Positions 18,301-26,745 of a stretch of 46,408 nt of DNA are shown one piece after another; the first letter of the stretch is position 1; every line of letters begins with the position of its first letter. Made by a program: the position numbers and the translations under genes. A model generated the notes under the pieces. The model made no database searches and had not been told where the DNA came from. It saw nothing but the letters and a program-made list of their open reading frames with translations. This stretch comes from a bacterium (GTDB lineage Bacteria > JAGOBX01), in NCBI GenBank assembly GCA_029551925.1, contig JAKPEO010000098.1, positions 1-46,408 of the forward strand, read 5' to 3'.

Positions 18301-18876
18301 ATTAATATTGATATCGCATTAAAAACATTATCCGGCAATACCGAATTATTCATTAATATTTTAACAAAATTTTACAATAATCATTGTAATGATGTAGAGA
18401 AATTAGAAACTGCTATAAACAATTCTGACAATAAAAACGCATACATCGTTATTCATACTTTAAAAGGATTAACAGCAAATATTGGCGCTATTGACATTAA
18501 CAACGAATTAAAAAAAATTATAGTTGACAAAAATAAATCTATTGATTTAAACGCTGCAAAAGAAATATTATCAAAACTAAAAACTTTTTTTACCGATCTA
18601 TCGGTAGCCTTGAAATCTATTAATCTTCTAAAATTCAAAGTTGTTAATATATCTGAAAAAGATAATAAAAATTTTAAAGCATATCTTTTGGAATTAGCAG
18701 AATATTTAGATTCTAATGATTCACGAAGCATCGAAATATTGAAAGTTATCAATGCAACTTCTATTGCAAATAACGAATATTCAGCTGACATCTCACAAAT
18801 CTCAAAATTTATTGAAAAATATCAATTCAAAAAAGCATTAGAACTTGTAAAAAAAATATTAGAAAAATTTAATTAA
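15311..18876 (+). pseudogene. Hybrid sensor histidine kinase with HPt domain, split by a -1 frameshift at an A8 run
   Basis: Two frames together encode one kinase of about 1188 residues. Frame 1 (15311-15613) gives a cytoplasmic tip, a membrane segment and the start of a periplasmic sensor, then stops after EN RKKNIN. One base less at the A run 15596-15603 continues in the other frame as KYKLKYSPTDKFDGISG into the long ORF ending 18876. Domains in order: dCache-like sensor, second membrane segment (about 16340-16400), coiled coil, PAS (about 16710-17050), HisKA with His at 17137-17139 (ISHEIRTP), ATPase (VIDTGEGIP, GVGIGLT), receiver (MDIYMPELDG), and a C-terminal HPt domain with HTLKGLTANIGA. 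The remainder is conserved in layout, so this may be a recent mutation, a programmed or phase-variable slip, or a sequencing error. Confidence 0.8.
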
Positions 18877-18889
18877 AGAGGTGATGGTT

Positions 18890-19948
18890 ATGTTTAAGTA
18901 TTCAAAACCTATAATTTTAATTGTAGATGACGCACCTGAAAATATTGATATTTTAAATAATATATTAAAAGATGACTACATTATAAAAACAGCATTGAAT
19001 GGCGAACAAGCGCTGAAAATTTGCGAACAAAAAGAAAAGCCGAATATTATTTTATTAGACATTGTTATGCCCGGCGAACTTGACGGCTATGGAATATTAA
19101 AAAAACTTAAAACAGAACCAAAAACATCTTTAATACCAGTAATAGTAATCACTATCAAAGACACTATTGAAGACGAGTGCCGCGCGCTCGAATTAGGCGC
19201 GATTGATTTTATTACTCGCCCTTTCTTTCCGATTGTAGTAAAAAAAAGGATTAAAAATATAGCTGATATTGTAAAAATTAATAAATTTAAAGAGGATATT
19301 TCACAAATAATAAGCCACGATTTAAAGAATCCGTTATCAATAATCAATTTGGAATTGCAAAATATTGATTTTAACAAATACCCGCTTGAAATTAAAAATA
19401 TGGCTGAAAGTATCAGAAATAGCGTTTTTCGGATGAATAACCTTTTGCTCGTTTGGTCAGCGCTGTTTAAAATAGAAACTTATAATTATGAATTTAAACC
19501 TAAAAAAATTGATATAATAAAATTACTTGAAGATAATATTAAACATTTTTATTTTTACGCCGAACTTTATAATATAAAACTCAATTTTATCAAAAAATAT
19601 GATAATTTTTTTATTTGGGCAGATGAGATGCTTTTAGCACCGATTATATCGAATTTATTGAAAAACGCTATCGAAGCAGACTCTAAAAACAGCGTAATTA
19701 ATGTAGAAATATCAGTTAATGAAAAAGATAAAAAAATTTCAATATGTTTTCATAACCACAAGCCGATACCAAAAGAAATTCGTGAAAACTTTTTTGAAAA
19801 ATATTCTACATCTGGAAAATTAAACGGTATGGGCATCGGCACTTATTCAGCAAAATTATTCACTGAAATTATGAACGGCAAAATAAAAATGCAATCAGAC
19901 GATAAAGAAGGCACAAAAATAACAATAGAATTTGACAGCGCGCAATAA
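18890..19948 (+). CDS. Receiver-histidine kinase (response regulator fused to kinase core)
   Basis: A 352-residue soluble protein. The N-terminal receiver has phospho-acceptor D57 (LLDIVMPGELDG); a HisKA-type H-box follows at H143 (IISHDLKNPLS), then the ATPase domain with N-box NLLKNAIEA and G-box GMGIGTYSAK. Such proteins act as relay kinases whose activity is set by phosphorylation of their own receiver. The receiver begins like that of the HD-GYP regulator at 14263 (VDDAPENIDILNNILKDDY against IDDMAENIELLNNILKDDY), so the two arose by duplication and may be controlled by the same kinases. I chose the ATG at 18890 because AAAGAGG lies eight bases before it; GTG 18881 and ATG 18884 lie inside that site. 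It begins 13 bases after the second hybrid kinase. Confidence 0.9.
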   Translation: MFKYSKPIILIVDDAPENIDILNNILKDDYIIKTALNGEQALKICEQKEKPNIILLDIVMPGELDGYGILKKLKTEPKTSLIPVIVITIKDTIEDECRALELGAIDFITRPFFPIVVKKRIKNIADIVKINKFKEDISQIISHDLKNPLSIINLELQNIDFNKYPLEIKNMAESIRNSVFRMNNLLLVWSALFKIETYNYEFKPKKIDIIKLLEDNIKHFYFYAELYNIKLNFIKKYDNFFIWADEMLLAPIISNLLKNAIEADSKNSVINVEISVNEKDKKISICFHNHKPIPKEIRENFFEKYSTSGKLNGMGIGTYSAKLFTEIMNGKIKMQSDDKEGTKITIEFDSAQ

Positions 19949-19989
19949 TAAAAAATCATTAGTTGAATAATTGAATTTTTAAAATTTTG

Positions 19990-20018
19990 TTGACTTAGTA
20001 AAATTAATGAAATATTAT
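19990..20018 (+). promoter_or_regulatory. Candidate promoter of the leuD-thioesterase-hisB operon
   Basis: TTGACT (19990-19995), 17 bases, TATTAT (20013-20018), about 40 bases before the leuD start. Confidence 0.5.
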
Positions 20019-20056
20019 AAACACATTATGTTTTTTTGTGGAGGAGTGAAACAAAA

Positions 20057-20554
20057 ATGAAATACACCGGCAAATGTTGGAAATTTCGCGCGGATGTCAA
20101 TACAGACGAAATAATTCCAGCGCGTTATTTGAATGTATCAGATCCTGCTGAACTTGCAAAATATTGTATGCAAGACATAGACAAAGATTTTGTCAAAAAA
20201 ATAGAAAAAGGCGATATAATTGTAGCTGATAAAAATTTCGGCTGCGGCTCATCGCGCGAACATGCGCCGCTGTGCATTAAAGCTGCTGGCATAAGCTGCG
20301 TAATCGCAAAATCATTTGCTCGAATATTTTATAGAAACGCAATTAATATCGGACTGCCGATATTAGAATGCGAAGAAGCGGTTGACAATATAAAAGAAGG
20401 TGATAAAGTCGAAGTAGATTTCACCGCTGGTTTAATAAAAAATTTAACAACCGGCAAACAATTTAAAGCTGAGCCGTTCCCGCCGTTTATGCAGGAATTA
20501 ATCAATGCCGGCGGCTTAATGGAATATGTCAAAACAAAAAAATTACGAGCATAA
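20057..20554 (+). CDS. leuD: 3-isopropylmalate dehydratase small subunit (LeuD/HacB type)
   Basis: A 165-residue swivel-domain subunit of the aconitase family. [13 protein letters not shown] and [10 protein letters not shown] are the two signature motifs; the second forms the substrate-binding loop. With a large LeuC-type subunit it isomerises 2- and 3-isopropylmalate in leucine synthesis. The length is that of the short archaeal-type LeuD, a group that also includes homoaconitase and methylbutanoate-pathway subunits, so the exact substrate is not certain. No large subunit gene lies in the window. The ATG at 20057 has GGAGGAG 9 bases upstream; an earlier in-frame ATG at 20036 would swallow that site. 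Confidence 0.9.
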   Translation: MKYTGKCWKFRADVNTDEIIPARYLNVSDPAELAKYCMQDIDKDFVKKIEKGDIIVADKNFGCGSSREHAPLCIKAAGISCVIAKSFARIFYRNAINIGLPILECEEAVDNIKEGDKVEVDFTAGLIKNLTTGKQFKAEPFPPFMQELINAGGLMEYVKTKKLRA

Positions 20555-20561
20555 TAATTTT

Positions 20562-20972
20562 ATGAATATTGAGGATTATACGCTAATCACCAGACACACT
20601 GTAATGGCGTCTGACCTAAATATGCATAATAATCTTTACGGCGGAATATTGCTTAATTGGTTAGATGAAGCGGGCTATATTTTCGCAGTTGAAACTTGCA
20701 AATTTTCAAATTTAGTGACAGTCGCATTGAATAATGTCGCATTCAAATCGCCGGTAAAATTAGGCGATATAATTGAAATTTACGCAAAACTTAATAAAAT
20801 CGGCAGAACATCAATTTCAATAAAATTATTCGCTCAAAATATTTCGGTCTGTCATAATTGCCAGCCGCGACCAATTATCGATTGCGATATTGTATTTGTC
20901 AGAGTGGACAAAAAAGGCAAACCGCAATTAATAAAAAAAACAAAGGAAAAAAATTATGAATGTCAATGTTAA
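20562..20972 (+). CDS. Acyl-CoA thioesterase, hotdog fold (YciA/BFIT-like)
   Basis: A 136-residue cytoplasmic hotdog-fold enzyme. The hallmark is the segment VMASDLNMHNNLYGGILLNWLDE near the N-terminus, in which N-x-x-x-x-L-x-GG and the Asp/Glu fit acyl-CoA thioesterases that hydrolyse fatty or short acyl-CoA. VALNNVAFKSPVKLGDIIEI follows, also typical. I placed the start at the ATG at 20562 (MNIEDYTLITRH), seven bases after leuD; an earlier ATG at 20526 lies within leuD, and neither has a clear ribosome-binding site. The end overlaps hisB by 17 bases, which ties the three genes together. Its role between leuD and hisB is not obvious. Confidence 0.85.
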   Translation: MNIEDYTLITRHTVMASDLNMHNNLYGGILLNWLDEAGYIFAVETCKFSNLVTVALNNVAFKSPVKLGDIIEIYAKLNKIGRTSISIKLFAQNISVCHNCQPRPIIDCDIVFVRVDKKGKPQLIKKTKEKNYECQC

Positions 20973-21558
20973 AAACCGCGCAGCAAAAATAACAAGAAAA
21001 ACTAATGAAACTCAAATTGAATTAGAATTGAATATTGACGGAACAGGAAAATACAGCATCGATATGCCAATCGGATTTTTAAAGCATATGCTTGAATTAT
21101 TTGCAAAACACGGATTATTTGATTTACAGATAAAATGTTCAGGCGATATTGAAATAGATTTTCATCATACTGTCGAAGATTTGGGAATAGTATTAGGCGC
21201 TGCATTCAAACAAGCATTATCTGATATGCGCGGAATAAAACGCTACGGTTTTTTTATTTTACCAATGGACGAAGCTATCGCAGAAGTATCTCTCGATATT
21301 TGTAATCGTTCAATATTAGTTTATAATGTAAATTTGCCGGGTGAAAAAATCGCAAATTTTGATGTTGAATTATTCCGCGAATTTTTTGAAAAATTTGCGC
21401 TAAACGCAGGCATTACTCTGCATATCAACTTACGAAACGCGAATAATGCGCATCACGGTATAGAAGCGATTTTTAAATGTTTTGCAAAAGCGTTAGATAT
21501 CGCTACGCAATATGATAGCAGAATACAAGGGCTAAATACGACCAAGGGTTTATTATAA
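20956..21558 (+). CDS. hisB: Imidazoleglycerol-phosphate dehydratase
   Basis: A 200-residue manganese enzyme that converts imidazoleglycerol phosphate to imidazoleacetol phosphate in histidine synthesis. The two metal-binding His-rich motifs are present: FHHTVEDLGI (about residues 74-83) and AHHGIEAIFK (about 168-177). Residues such as MPIGFLKHML also match the family. It is the stand-alone enzyme, without the phosphatase domain found fused in enteric bacteria. AAAGGAA lies before the ATG within the tail of the thioesterase gene. No other his gene is nearby, so histidine genes are scattered in this genome. It is the last gene of the leuD cluster. Confidence 0.96.
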   Translation: MNVNVKNRAAKITRKTNETQIELELNIDGTGKYSIDMPIGFLKHMLELFAKHGLFDLQIKCSGDIEIDFHHTVEDLGIVLGAAFKQALSDMRGIKRYGFFILPMDEAIAEVSLDICNRSILVYNVNLPGEKIANFDVELFREFFEKFALNAGITLHINLRNANNAHHGIEAIFKCFAKALDIATQYDSRIQGLNTTKGLL

Positions 21559-21564
21559 AAAAAA

Positions 21565-21592
21565 TTGACAATTTTTAATATTAAAGTATAAT
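21565..21592 (+). promoter_or_regulatory. Consensus promoter for the TPR protein gene
   Basis: TTGACA (21565-21570), 16 bases, TATAAT (21587-21592). It starts six bases after hisB and gives a leader of about 22 bases before the TTG start at 21622. Confidence 0.7.
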
Positions 21593-21621
21593 AATTAAAA
21601 TTACAAAAAAGGAATACCAAT

Positions 21622-23064
21622 TTGAATTTGATTGATTATAAAAAATACAAACAATTAATCAATTCAATAGATAAAAATAATTATATTATCTTTTACTCGT
21701 CTGAACTGTTTAAAATAATCAAAACCAAACCAAATGATTTAAAATTTCTTTTCTTTGAACAAATAGAAAATCAAAATGCTGAAAATAATCAAGAATTTAC
21801 TATATGTTTTATTAATTTCCTCTATTCGCTAATTAAAGAAGACGACAGCGATTCTAAAACTAAAATCAATTGGATATTAGAACAATTAAAAACAATAAAT
21901 TTCAAAGAAATATATTTTGATTACAAAGATAATATCATTCAAGCATTGATTGAACAAAGTATAACTCTTTTTAAAAACAACATATCGCCAAAACAAAATA
22001 TAATTTTTTACTTTGACAATCTAATAGCCTTAGATAATTTCACTTGCTTTGTGATGCGAAAATTATTGGATACCGCTGAAAACTTAAAATTTGCTGTGAT
22101 TTTCAATTATTCAATGCAATTTAAAGAAATCACTAATTCACAATATACTAACTTTTGTTTTAGATTAAATTATATACTTGAAATATGTATAATGATGAAA
22201 TTATGGGATAAAACAATATATCTAATAAACATACTGCTGCGAATGGTAAAATATATAAAAAGCGCGCAATTAATTGGATTAATATATTTTAAAGCAGGGA
22301 TGATTTATTCGAGGCAAGGTTTGTTTGCCAAAGCAAAACAATATTATTTCAAAGCTGAAAAAATCTTCAAACAAATAGACGATAAAGATAATTGGATAAA
22401 ATCTCTTAATAGTTTAGGTAATATCTATGTGTCTCTCGAAAAATTTTCAATAGCGCGTGATTATTTTTATAAAGCGCTGTGCGTAGCAGAAGAAAACCAG
22501 GATGATTATTCATTAGGCGTAACTTATGGCAGTATGGGAAATATAGAATTAAAACTTAACAATATTTTAGAAGCAATAGACTATTTAAAAAAATCTATTC
22601 TATTCAATTTTAGAAGCGGATTTTTTCATAATATCCATTATGTCTATAATCATTTAGGGCTTGCATATCTAAAACTTAATGATATTGACAAGGCAAAAGA
22701 ATATCTGCTGACTGCTTTGAATTTTACTGATACATTGGGCTCGAAAATCGATTCAGGCAATAACCGTTTATGTTTAGCTGAATTATATATAAAAATTGCA
22801 AATTATCAAATGGCATTAATGTATCTGCAATCAGCGGAAAAGAATTACAGCAGTTTAAAAAACAAATACGGATTGATGATGGTTTATGAAAAATTCGGCA
22901 AATTATACGAATTACAAAATAATAAACAAACAGCGATAACTTATTATCAAAAAGCAATGGATATAGCGCAGGAATTAGCAAACACAAAATTTTTGAAAAT
23001 TATCCAAAAAAAATTAAAAAGTTTAATTGATAACAATGAACAAAAAATTAAAAAAACAAAATAA
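21622..23064 (+). CDS. TPR-repeat protein with a degenerate ATPase-like N-terminus
   Basis: A 480-residue cytoplasmic protein. The C-terminal half (about residues 195-465) consists of tetratricopeptide repeats of the MalT/Rap type, for example YFKAGMIYSRQGLFAKAKQYY, SLGNIYVSLEKFSIARDYFYKA and HLGLAYLKLNDIDKAKEYLL. The first 190 residues contain IIFYFDNLIALDNFTCFVMRK, which looks like the Walker B strand and following helix of a STAND-type ATPase, but no P-loop is visible. It may be a protein scaffold derived from a STAND regulator. It starts at TTG 21622 with AAAAAAGGA nine bases upstream; no ATG is available close by. It overlaps the MBL-fold gene that follows by 29 bases, so the two are probably functionally linked. 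Confidence 0.8.
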   Translation: MNLIDYKKYKQLINSIDKNNYIIFYSSELFKIIKTKPNDLKFLFFEQIENQNAENNQEFTICFINFLYSLIKEDDSDSKTKINWILEQLKTINFKEIYFDYKDNIIQALIEQSITLFKNNISPKQNIIFYFDNLIALDNFTCFVMRKLLDTAENLKFAVIFNYSMQFKEITNSQYTNFCFRLNYILEICIMMKLWDKTIYLINILLRMVKYIKSAQLIGLIYFKAGMIYSRQGLFAKAKQYYFKAEKIFKQIDDKDNWIKSLNSLGNIYVSLEKFSIARDYFYKALCVAEENQDDYSLGVTYGSMGNIELKLNNILEAIDYLKKSILFNFRSGFFHNIHYVYNHLGLAYLKLNDIDKAKEYLLTALNFTDTLGSKIDSGNNRLCLAELYIKIANYQMALMYLQSAEKNYSSLKNKYGLMMVYEKFGKLYELQNNKQTAITYYQKAMDIAQELANTKFLKIIQKKLKSLIDNNEQKIKKTK

Positions 23065-23986
23065 TAATCATATCGCAGAAATAACATTCTGGGGCGTGCG
23101 CGGGTCAATACCTTCACCGGGCGCAAGCACCGCTTATTTCGGCGGCAATACATCATGTATCAGTATAAAATACAAAGACAGATATATTATATTAGACGCC
23201 GGCTCTGGAATTAGAATATTCGGAAATCATTTAATTAAAGAAAACAAAATCAGCGGCAATAAAGTTGATTTATTTATTTCGCATACTCACTGGGATCATA
23301 TTCAAGGACTGCCGTTTTTCGCCACTGCGTTTATTAAAGGAAACACAATAAGAATATTAGGACCAAAATTATTTGGCACGCCATTTGAAAAAGTTATTTC
23401 TAATCAAATGGAACATTCATATTTTCCGATAAGATTAAAAAATCTAAGTGCAGACATTAAATTTTGCGAATTAGCGATAGGTCGCTATGAAAATCTAATT
23501 GATGATATTACAGTTGAAACAATTTTAAATAATCATCCAGTAATAGATATGGGCTATAAATTTATTTTTCCAAATAATAAAATATTATGTTATATTTCTG
23601 ATTTTGAATATTACAGCGATTTTTATTATCAGAGTTTGAAAAAAAGCAATAAACCAGCGCTTGAAAAAATAGGACGTAAAGTATTGTCTGATTTAAGAAT
23701 ACAATTTCTAAATTTTATTGAAAACTGCGATGTTTTAATTATTGATTCTGTTTATGCAAAAGAAGAATATCCAAAAAAAATTGGGTGGGGACACTCTGTT
23801 TTTGAAGATATATTTGAAGTCGCAACAAAAGCCAAAGTCAAACATTTATGTTTTTTTCATCACGAGCCAAATAGCACTGACGAACATTTAAAAAACATCG
23901 AAAAGCAATATAATACTCTAAATAAAAAAATAAAACTTATCCAAAAAATTACAGTAGCGCGCGAGGGCTTAACTATCAATATTTAA
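23036..23986 (+). CDS. MBL-fold metallohydrolase, paralogue of the enzyme at 259-1242
   Basis: A 316-residue metallo-beta-lactamase-fold enzyme. FWGVRGSIPSPG near residue 18 and the metal motif HTHWDH (H83, H85, D87, H88) are as in the paralogue on the minus strand at the window start. Shared later motifs are NHPVIDMGYKF, a metal-binding Asp in YISDFEYY, CDVLIIDSVYAKEEY and FFHHEP. The acidic insert of the paralogue is replaced by a shorter basic one. Substrate unknown. It overlaps the TPR gene; I chose the ATG at 23036, but a TTG at 23027 in frame is possible and no ribosome-binding site distinguishes them. Two such paralogues within 23 kb suggest specialised partners. Confidence 0.87.
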   Translation: MNKKLKKQNNNHIAEITFWGVRGSIPSPGASTAYFGGNTSCISIKYKDRYIILDAGSGIRIFGNHLIKENKISGNKVDLFISHTHWDHIQGLPFFATAFIKGNTIRILGPKLFGTPFEKVISNQMEHSYFPIRLKNLSADIKFCELAIGRYENLIDDITVETILNNHPVIDMGYKFIFPNNKILCYISDFEYYSDFYYQSLKKSNKPALEKIGRKVLSDLRIQFLNFIENCDVLIIDSVYAKEEYPKKIGWGHSVFEDIFEVATKAKVKHLCFFHHEPNSTDEHLKNIEKQYNTLNKKIKLIQKITVAREGLTINI

Positions 23987-24036
23987 TTTAATACTCTTCT
24001 AAAAAATTCAAAAAACTGTCTGAAAAAAATCAAATA

Positions 24037-24152
24037 AACACAAAGACACAAAGGAATATCAACATATCGAGAAAAATAAAAATAATAAAATTTATTAATA
24101 AAAAAATAATCTTCTCTTTTTAGCGTCTTCTTTTCCTTTGTGTCTTCGTGTT
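24037..24152. repeat. Inverted repeat of the ACACAAAGACACAAAGG type between convergent genes
   Basis: The 20-base arms 24037-24056 and 24133-24152 are reverse complements with one mismatch and are 76 bases apart. They lie between the ends of two convergent genes and could act as a bidirectional transcription end. A related pair occurs at 37735-37804, so this is a dispersed motif. Confidence 0.6.
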
Positions 24153-24205
24153 AAATAAAATCTTTGCGCGCTTTGCGCATTTTTTTGTGATATATTACAA
24201 AAAAA

Positions 24206-26401
24206 TTATATTAAAAACAACATTTCTCGATATTTCGGCAGCGACCATAATTGGTCTGGCACAACTCTTTCAAGTTCATCTGAATGTTTACGAATATGTT
24301 CCATCAGCGGCTTAACTTCTTCAAAAATCTTCACGCCTTTTTCTTCCGCTTCTAAATCCTTAATTTCAGTCAGTAATTCCGCCAATCTATTAGTATTCTT
24401 ACGCGTATAATAAATCTTATTTGAAATATCGAGCAAATGCATTCTCAAATCTTTCAGCGGCTCATATTCATCGTGCAAATCTTTCAAGCCCTTTATTTCT
24501 TGCAGTAATTTAACATTATTCAATACTAATTCTTGATAGCGCAGCGCATCAGGTATTACATTTGCATTTATCATTTCAATCAAAGTATTTGCTTCTATCG
24601 TAAGCACAGTGCAATAGTGTTCAACCCATATATGATACCTTGACATAATCTCATTTTTAGTAAACACTTTATATTTTTCAAATAATTTTATATTATCAGA
24701 TTTTACAAATGCCTTTAATGCACGCACAGCCGACGGTTCATTTTGCAAACCGCGTCTTTTAGCTTCATCGCGCCATTCTTGCGAATAATTATTGCCGTCA
24801 AATCTAATATTTTTCGTTTCTTTAACTATATTTCTAATAACTTCTATCAACGCGTCGTCAAATTTCATTTTTTTATTTTTCTTCATTAATTTTGTAATTT
24901 CATCATACATACAATCAATAGATTCAGCCATAATTGTATTCAAAATTGTCAGCGGTGTGCTGATCTTTTGAGAAGAACCGACCGCTCTAAATTCAAATTT
25001 TGAGCCAGTAAACGCAAACGGCGAAGTTCTATTTCTATCAGTATTGTCTTTTCCTAATAACGGCAATTTACTTAATTCAAAATCTATTACGCCTTTGGAT
25101 GTTATTTGAAATTTTTTACCGTGTTCAATATCATCTAATAATTTATCAATCGTCTCACCTAAAAATACTGATATAATAGCTGGCGGCGCTTCATTTGCGC
25201 CTAATCTATGTTCATTGCCAGCAGACACAATACTCGCATATAACAAATCATAATGATAATATACAGCGCGCACAACAGCAGTTAAAAATGCCACAAATTG
25301 AAGATTTTCTTCCGGCGTATTGCCGATAGCAAACAAATTATTTCCTTTATCGTCCGCTAATGCCCAGTTAACATGCTTACCGCTGCCATTTACGCCGGCA
25401 AACGGTTTTTCATGTAATAAACACACTAAACCAAAACGCGGCGCTATTTTCTTCATTATATTCATTAATAATTGATTATGGTCGGTCGCTAAATTTGAAT
25501 CTTCAAATACCGGCGCAAATTCATATTGATTAGGCGCTACCTCATTATGTCGCGTAGTCAATGGAATGCCGTATTTATAAGATTCTTCTTCAACTGCATT
25601 CATAAAATTCATTACTCGTTCTTTTATTGCGCCAAAATATTGGTCTTCTAATTGCTGCCCTTTCGGAGACGACGAGCCAATTAATGTCCGATTCGCTAAT
25701 AATAAATCTTGTCTCATATTAAAATATTCGCGGTCTATCAAAAAATATTCTTGTTCTGCGCCGCATGTAGAATAAACCTTTTTCGCTGATTTGCCAAATA
25801 ACTCTAAAAATCTTATTACACTTTTACTTATCGCTTCTTCTGACCGCAATAGCGGCAACTTCTTATCTAATGCCTCGCCAGTATATGATATAAAAATCGA
25901 AGGAATACATAATATCTTACCTATCGCATTTTCCATTATAAACGCCGGACTTGTCGGATCCCACGCAGTATAGCCGCGCGCTTCAAATGTGCTGCGAATA
26001 CCGCCGCTCGGAAAACTACTTGCATCCGGCTCGCCGCAAATTAATTTATCGCCTGAAAATTCTTCTATTACTTGTCCCGGTATAGTCGGTTTAATAAAAC
26101 TATCGTGTTTTTCGGCTGTCAGTCCTGTCATCGGTTGAAACCAATGAGTATAATGCGTCACGCCCTTTGAAATTGCCCAATCTTTCATTGCCTCCGCTAT
26201 CTCGTCAGCGCAATGTTTATCTATCTTTTCTCCGCCATTTATCCAATCACGAAATTTTATTAATGTTTTGCGCGATAAATATTTTTCCATCTTCCGAAGA
26301 TTAAATACATTTTCGCCGAACATTTCTGATACCGGCTCATCAGTTCTATTTATCGGAATAATATCTACTTTATGAAATTTTCTTAATACTTTTCCTCTCA
26401 T
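24206..26401 (-). CDS. glnN: Glutamine synthetase type III
   Basis: A 731-residue enzyme that makes glutamine from glutamate, ammonia and ATP. The length and motifs fit type III (GlnN), not the 450-residue type I: CGAEQEYFLI, HEKPFAGVNGSGKHVNWAL for the active-site loop, NEHRLGANEAPPAI for ATP and glutamate binding, and NRTSPFAFTGSKFEFRAVG. The start ATG at 26401 follows AGAGGAGAT by nine bases. A promoter lies at 26455-26483. The upstream gap also holds two tight palindromes that could be regulatory sites for nitrogen control. It stands alone, with no glnB or amtB nearby, so its regulation is not explained by context. Confidence 0.96.
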   Translation of the reverse strand: MRGKVLRKFHKVDIIPINRTDEPVSEMFGENVFNLRKMEKYLSRKTLIKFRDWINGGEKIDKHCADEIAEAMKDWAISKGVTHYTHWFQPMTGLTAEKHDSFIKPTIPGQVIEEFSGDKLICGEPDASSFPSGGIRSTFEARGYTAWDPTSPAFIMENAIGKILCIPSIFISYTGEALDKKLPLLRSEEAISKSVIRFLELFGKSAKKVYSTCGAEQEYFLIDREYFNMRQDLLLANRTLIGSSSPKGQQLEDQYFGAIKERVMNFMNAVEEESYKYGIPLTTRHNEVAPNQYEFAPVFEDSNLATDHNQLLMNIMKKIAPRFGLVCLLHEKPFAGVNGSGKHVNWALADDKGNNLFAIGNTPEENLQFVAFLTAVVRAVYYHYDLLYASIVSAGNEHRLGANEAPPAIISVFLGETIDKLLDDIEHGKKFQITSKGVIDFELSKLPLLGKDNTDRNRTSPFAFTGSKFEFRAVGSSQKISTPLTILNTIMAESIDCMYDEITKLMKKNKKMKFDDALIEVIRNIVKETKNIRFDGNNYSQEWRDEAKRRGLQNEPSAVRALKAFVKSDNIKLFEKYKVFTKNEIMSRYHIWVEHYCTVLTIEANTLIEMINANVIPDALRYQELVLNNVKLLQEIKGLKDLHDEYEPLKDLRMHLLDISNKIYYTRKNTNRLAELLTEIKDLEAEEKGVKIFEEVKPLMEHIRKHSDELERVVPDQLWSLPKYREMLFLI

Positions 26402-26454
26402 AATACCAAAATCTCCTCTAAAAAAATAAAAAAATATTACAAATTAAATTAATT

Positions 26455-26483
26455 ATTTTACAAGACAAAGACATCTTAGTCAA
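26455..26483 (-). promoter_or_regulatory. Candidate promoter of glnN
   Basis: On the minus strand: TTGACT (26478-26483), 17 bases, TAAAAT (26455-26460). The start would lie about 47 bases before glnN. Confidence 0.55.
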
Positions 26484-26531
26484 TAACTATATTCCATTAA
26501 AAGAATAAAAAATTGCAGTCATTACAATTTT

Positions 26532-26584
26532 TTATAATAGGCGGCTATGTCTATTATAATTTATTGTTACTACGCTGTAACAAT
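26532..26584. repeat. Two adjacent palindromes upstream of glnN
   Basis: TTATAATAG-N10-CTATTATAA (26532-26559) is followed three bases later by ATTGTTAC-N6-GTAACAAT (26563-26584); both have perfect arms. They lie about 130-180 bases upstream of the glnN start and downstream of the PorV-like gene on the same strand. They could be operators of glnN or the 3' end structure of the PorV transcript. The rest of the gap 26402-26745 holds only the promoter and no supported ORF. Confidence 0.5.
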
Positions 26585-26745
26585 TTCTCTAATATTGTGT
26601 TTTATATTATCAATGCGTATCCGCTTTGATTTCTTTTACATTCTTTGCGCGAGCATTCATATATTCAATAATTTTCATTTTTAAAAATTATAAATATAAT
26701 GTCGCTGCGCGCAAAAAAATTATATAGTATCCTATCTTATTTTAT

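Noticed and set aside
26610-26678. 22-residue minus-strand ORF between glnN and the PorV-like gene (MKIIEYMNARAKNVKE)
   Set aside because: No ribosome-binding site and too short to judge; could be chance in AT-rich DNA.
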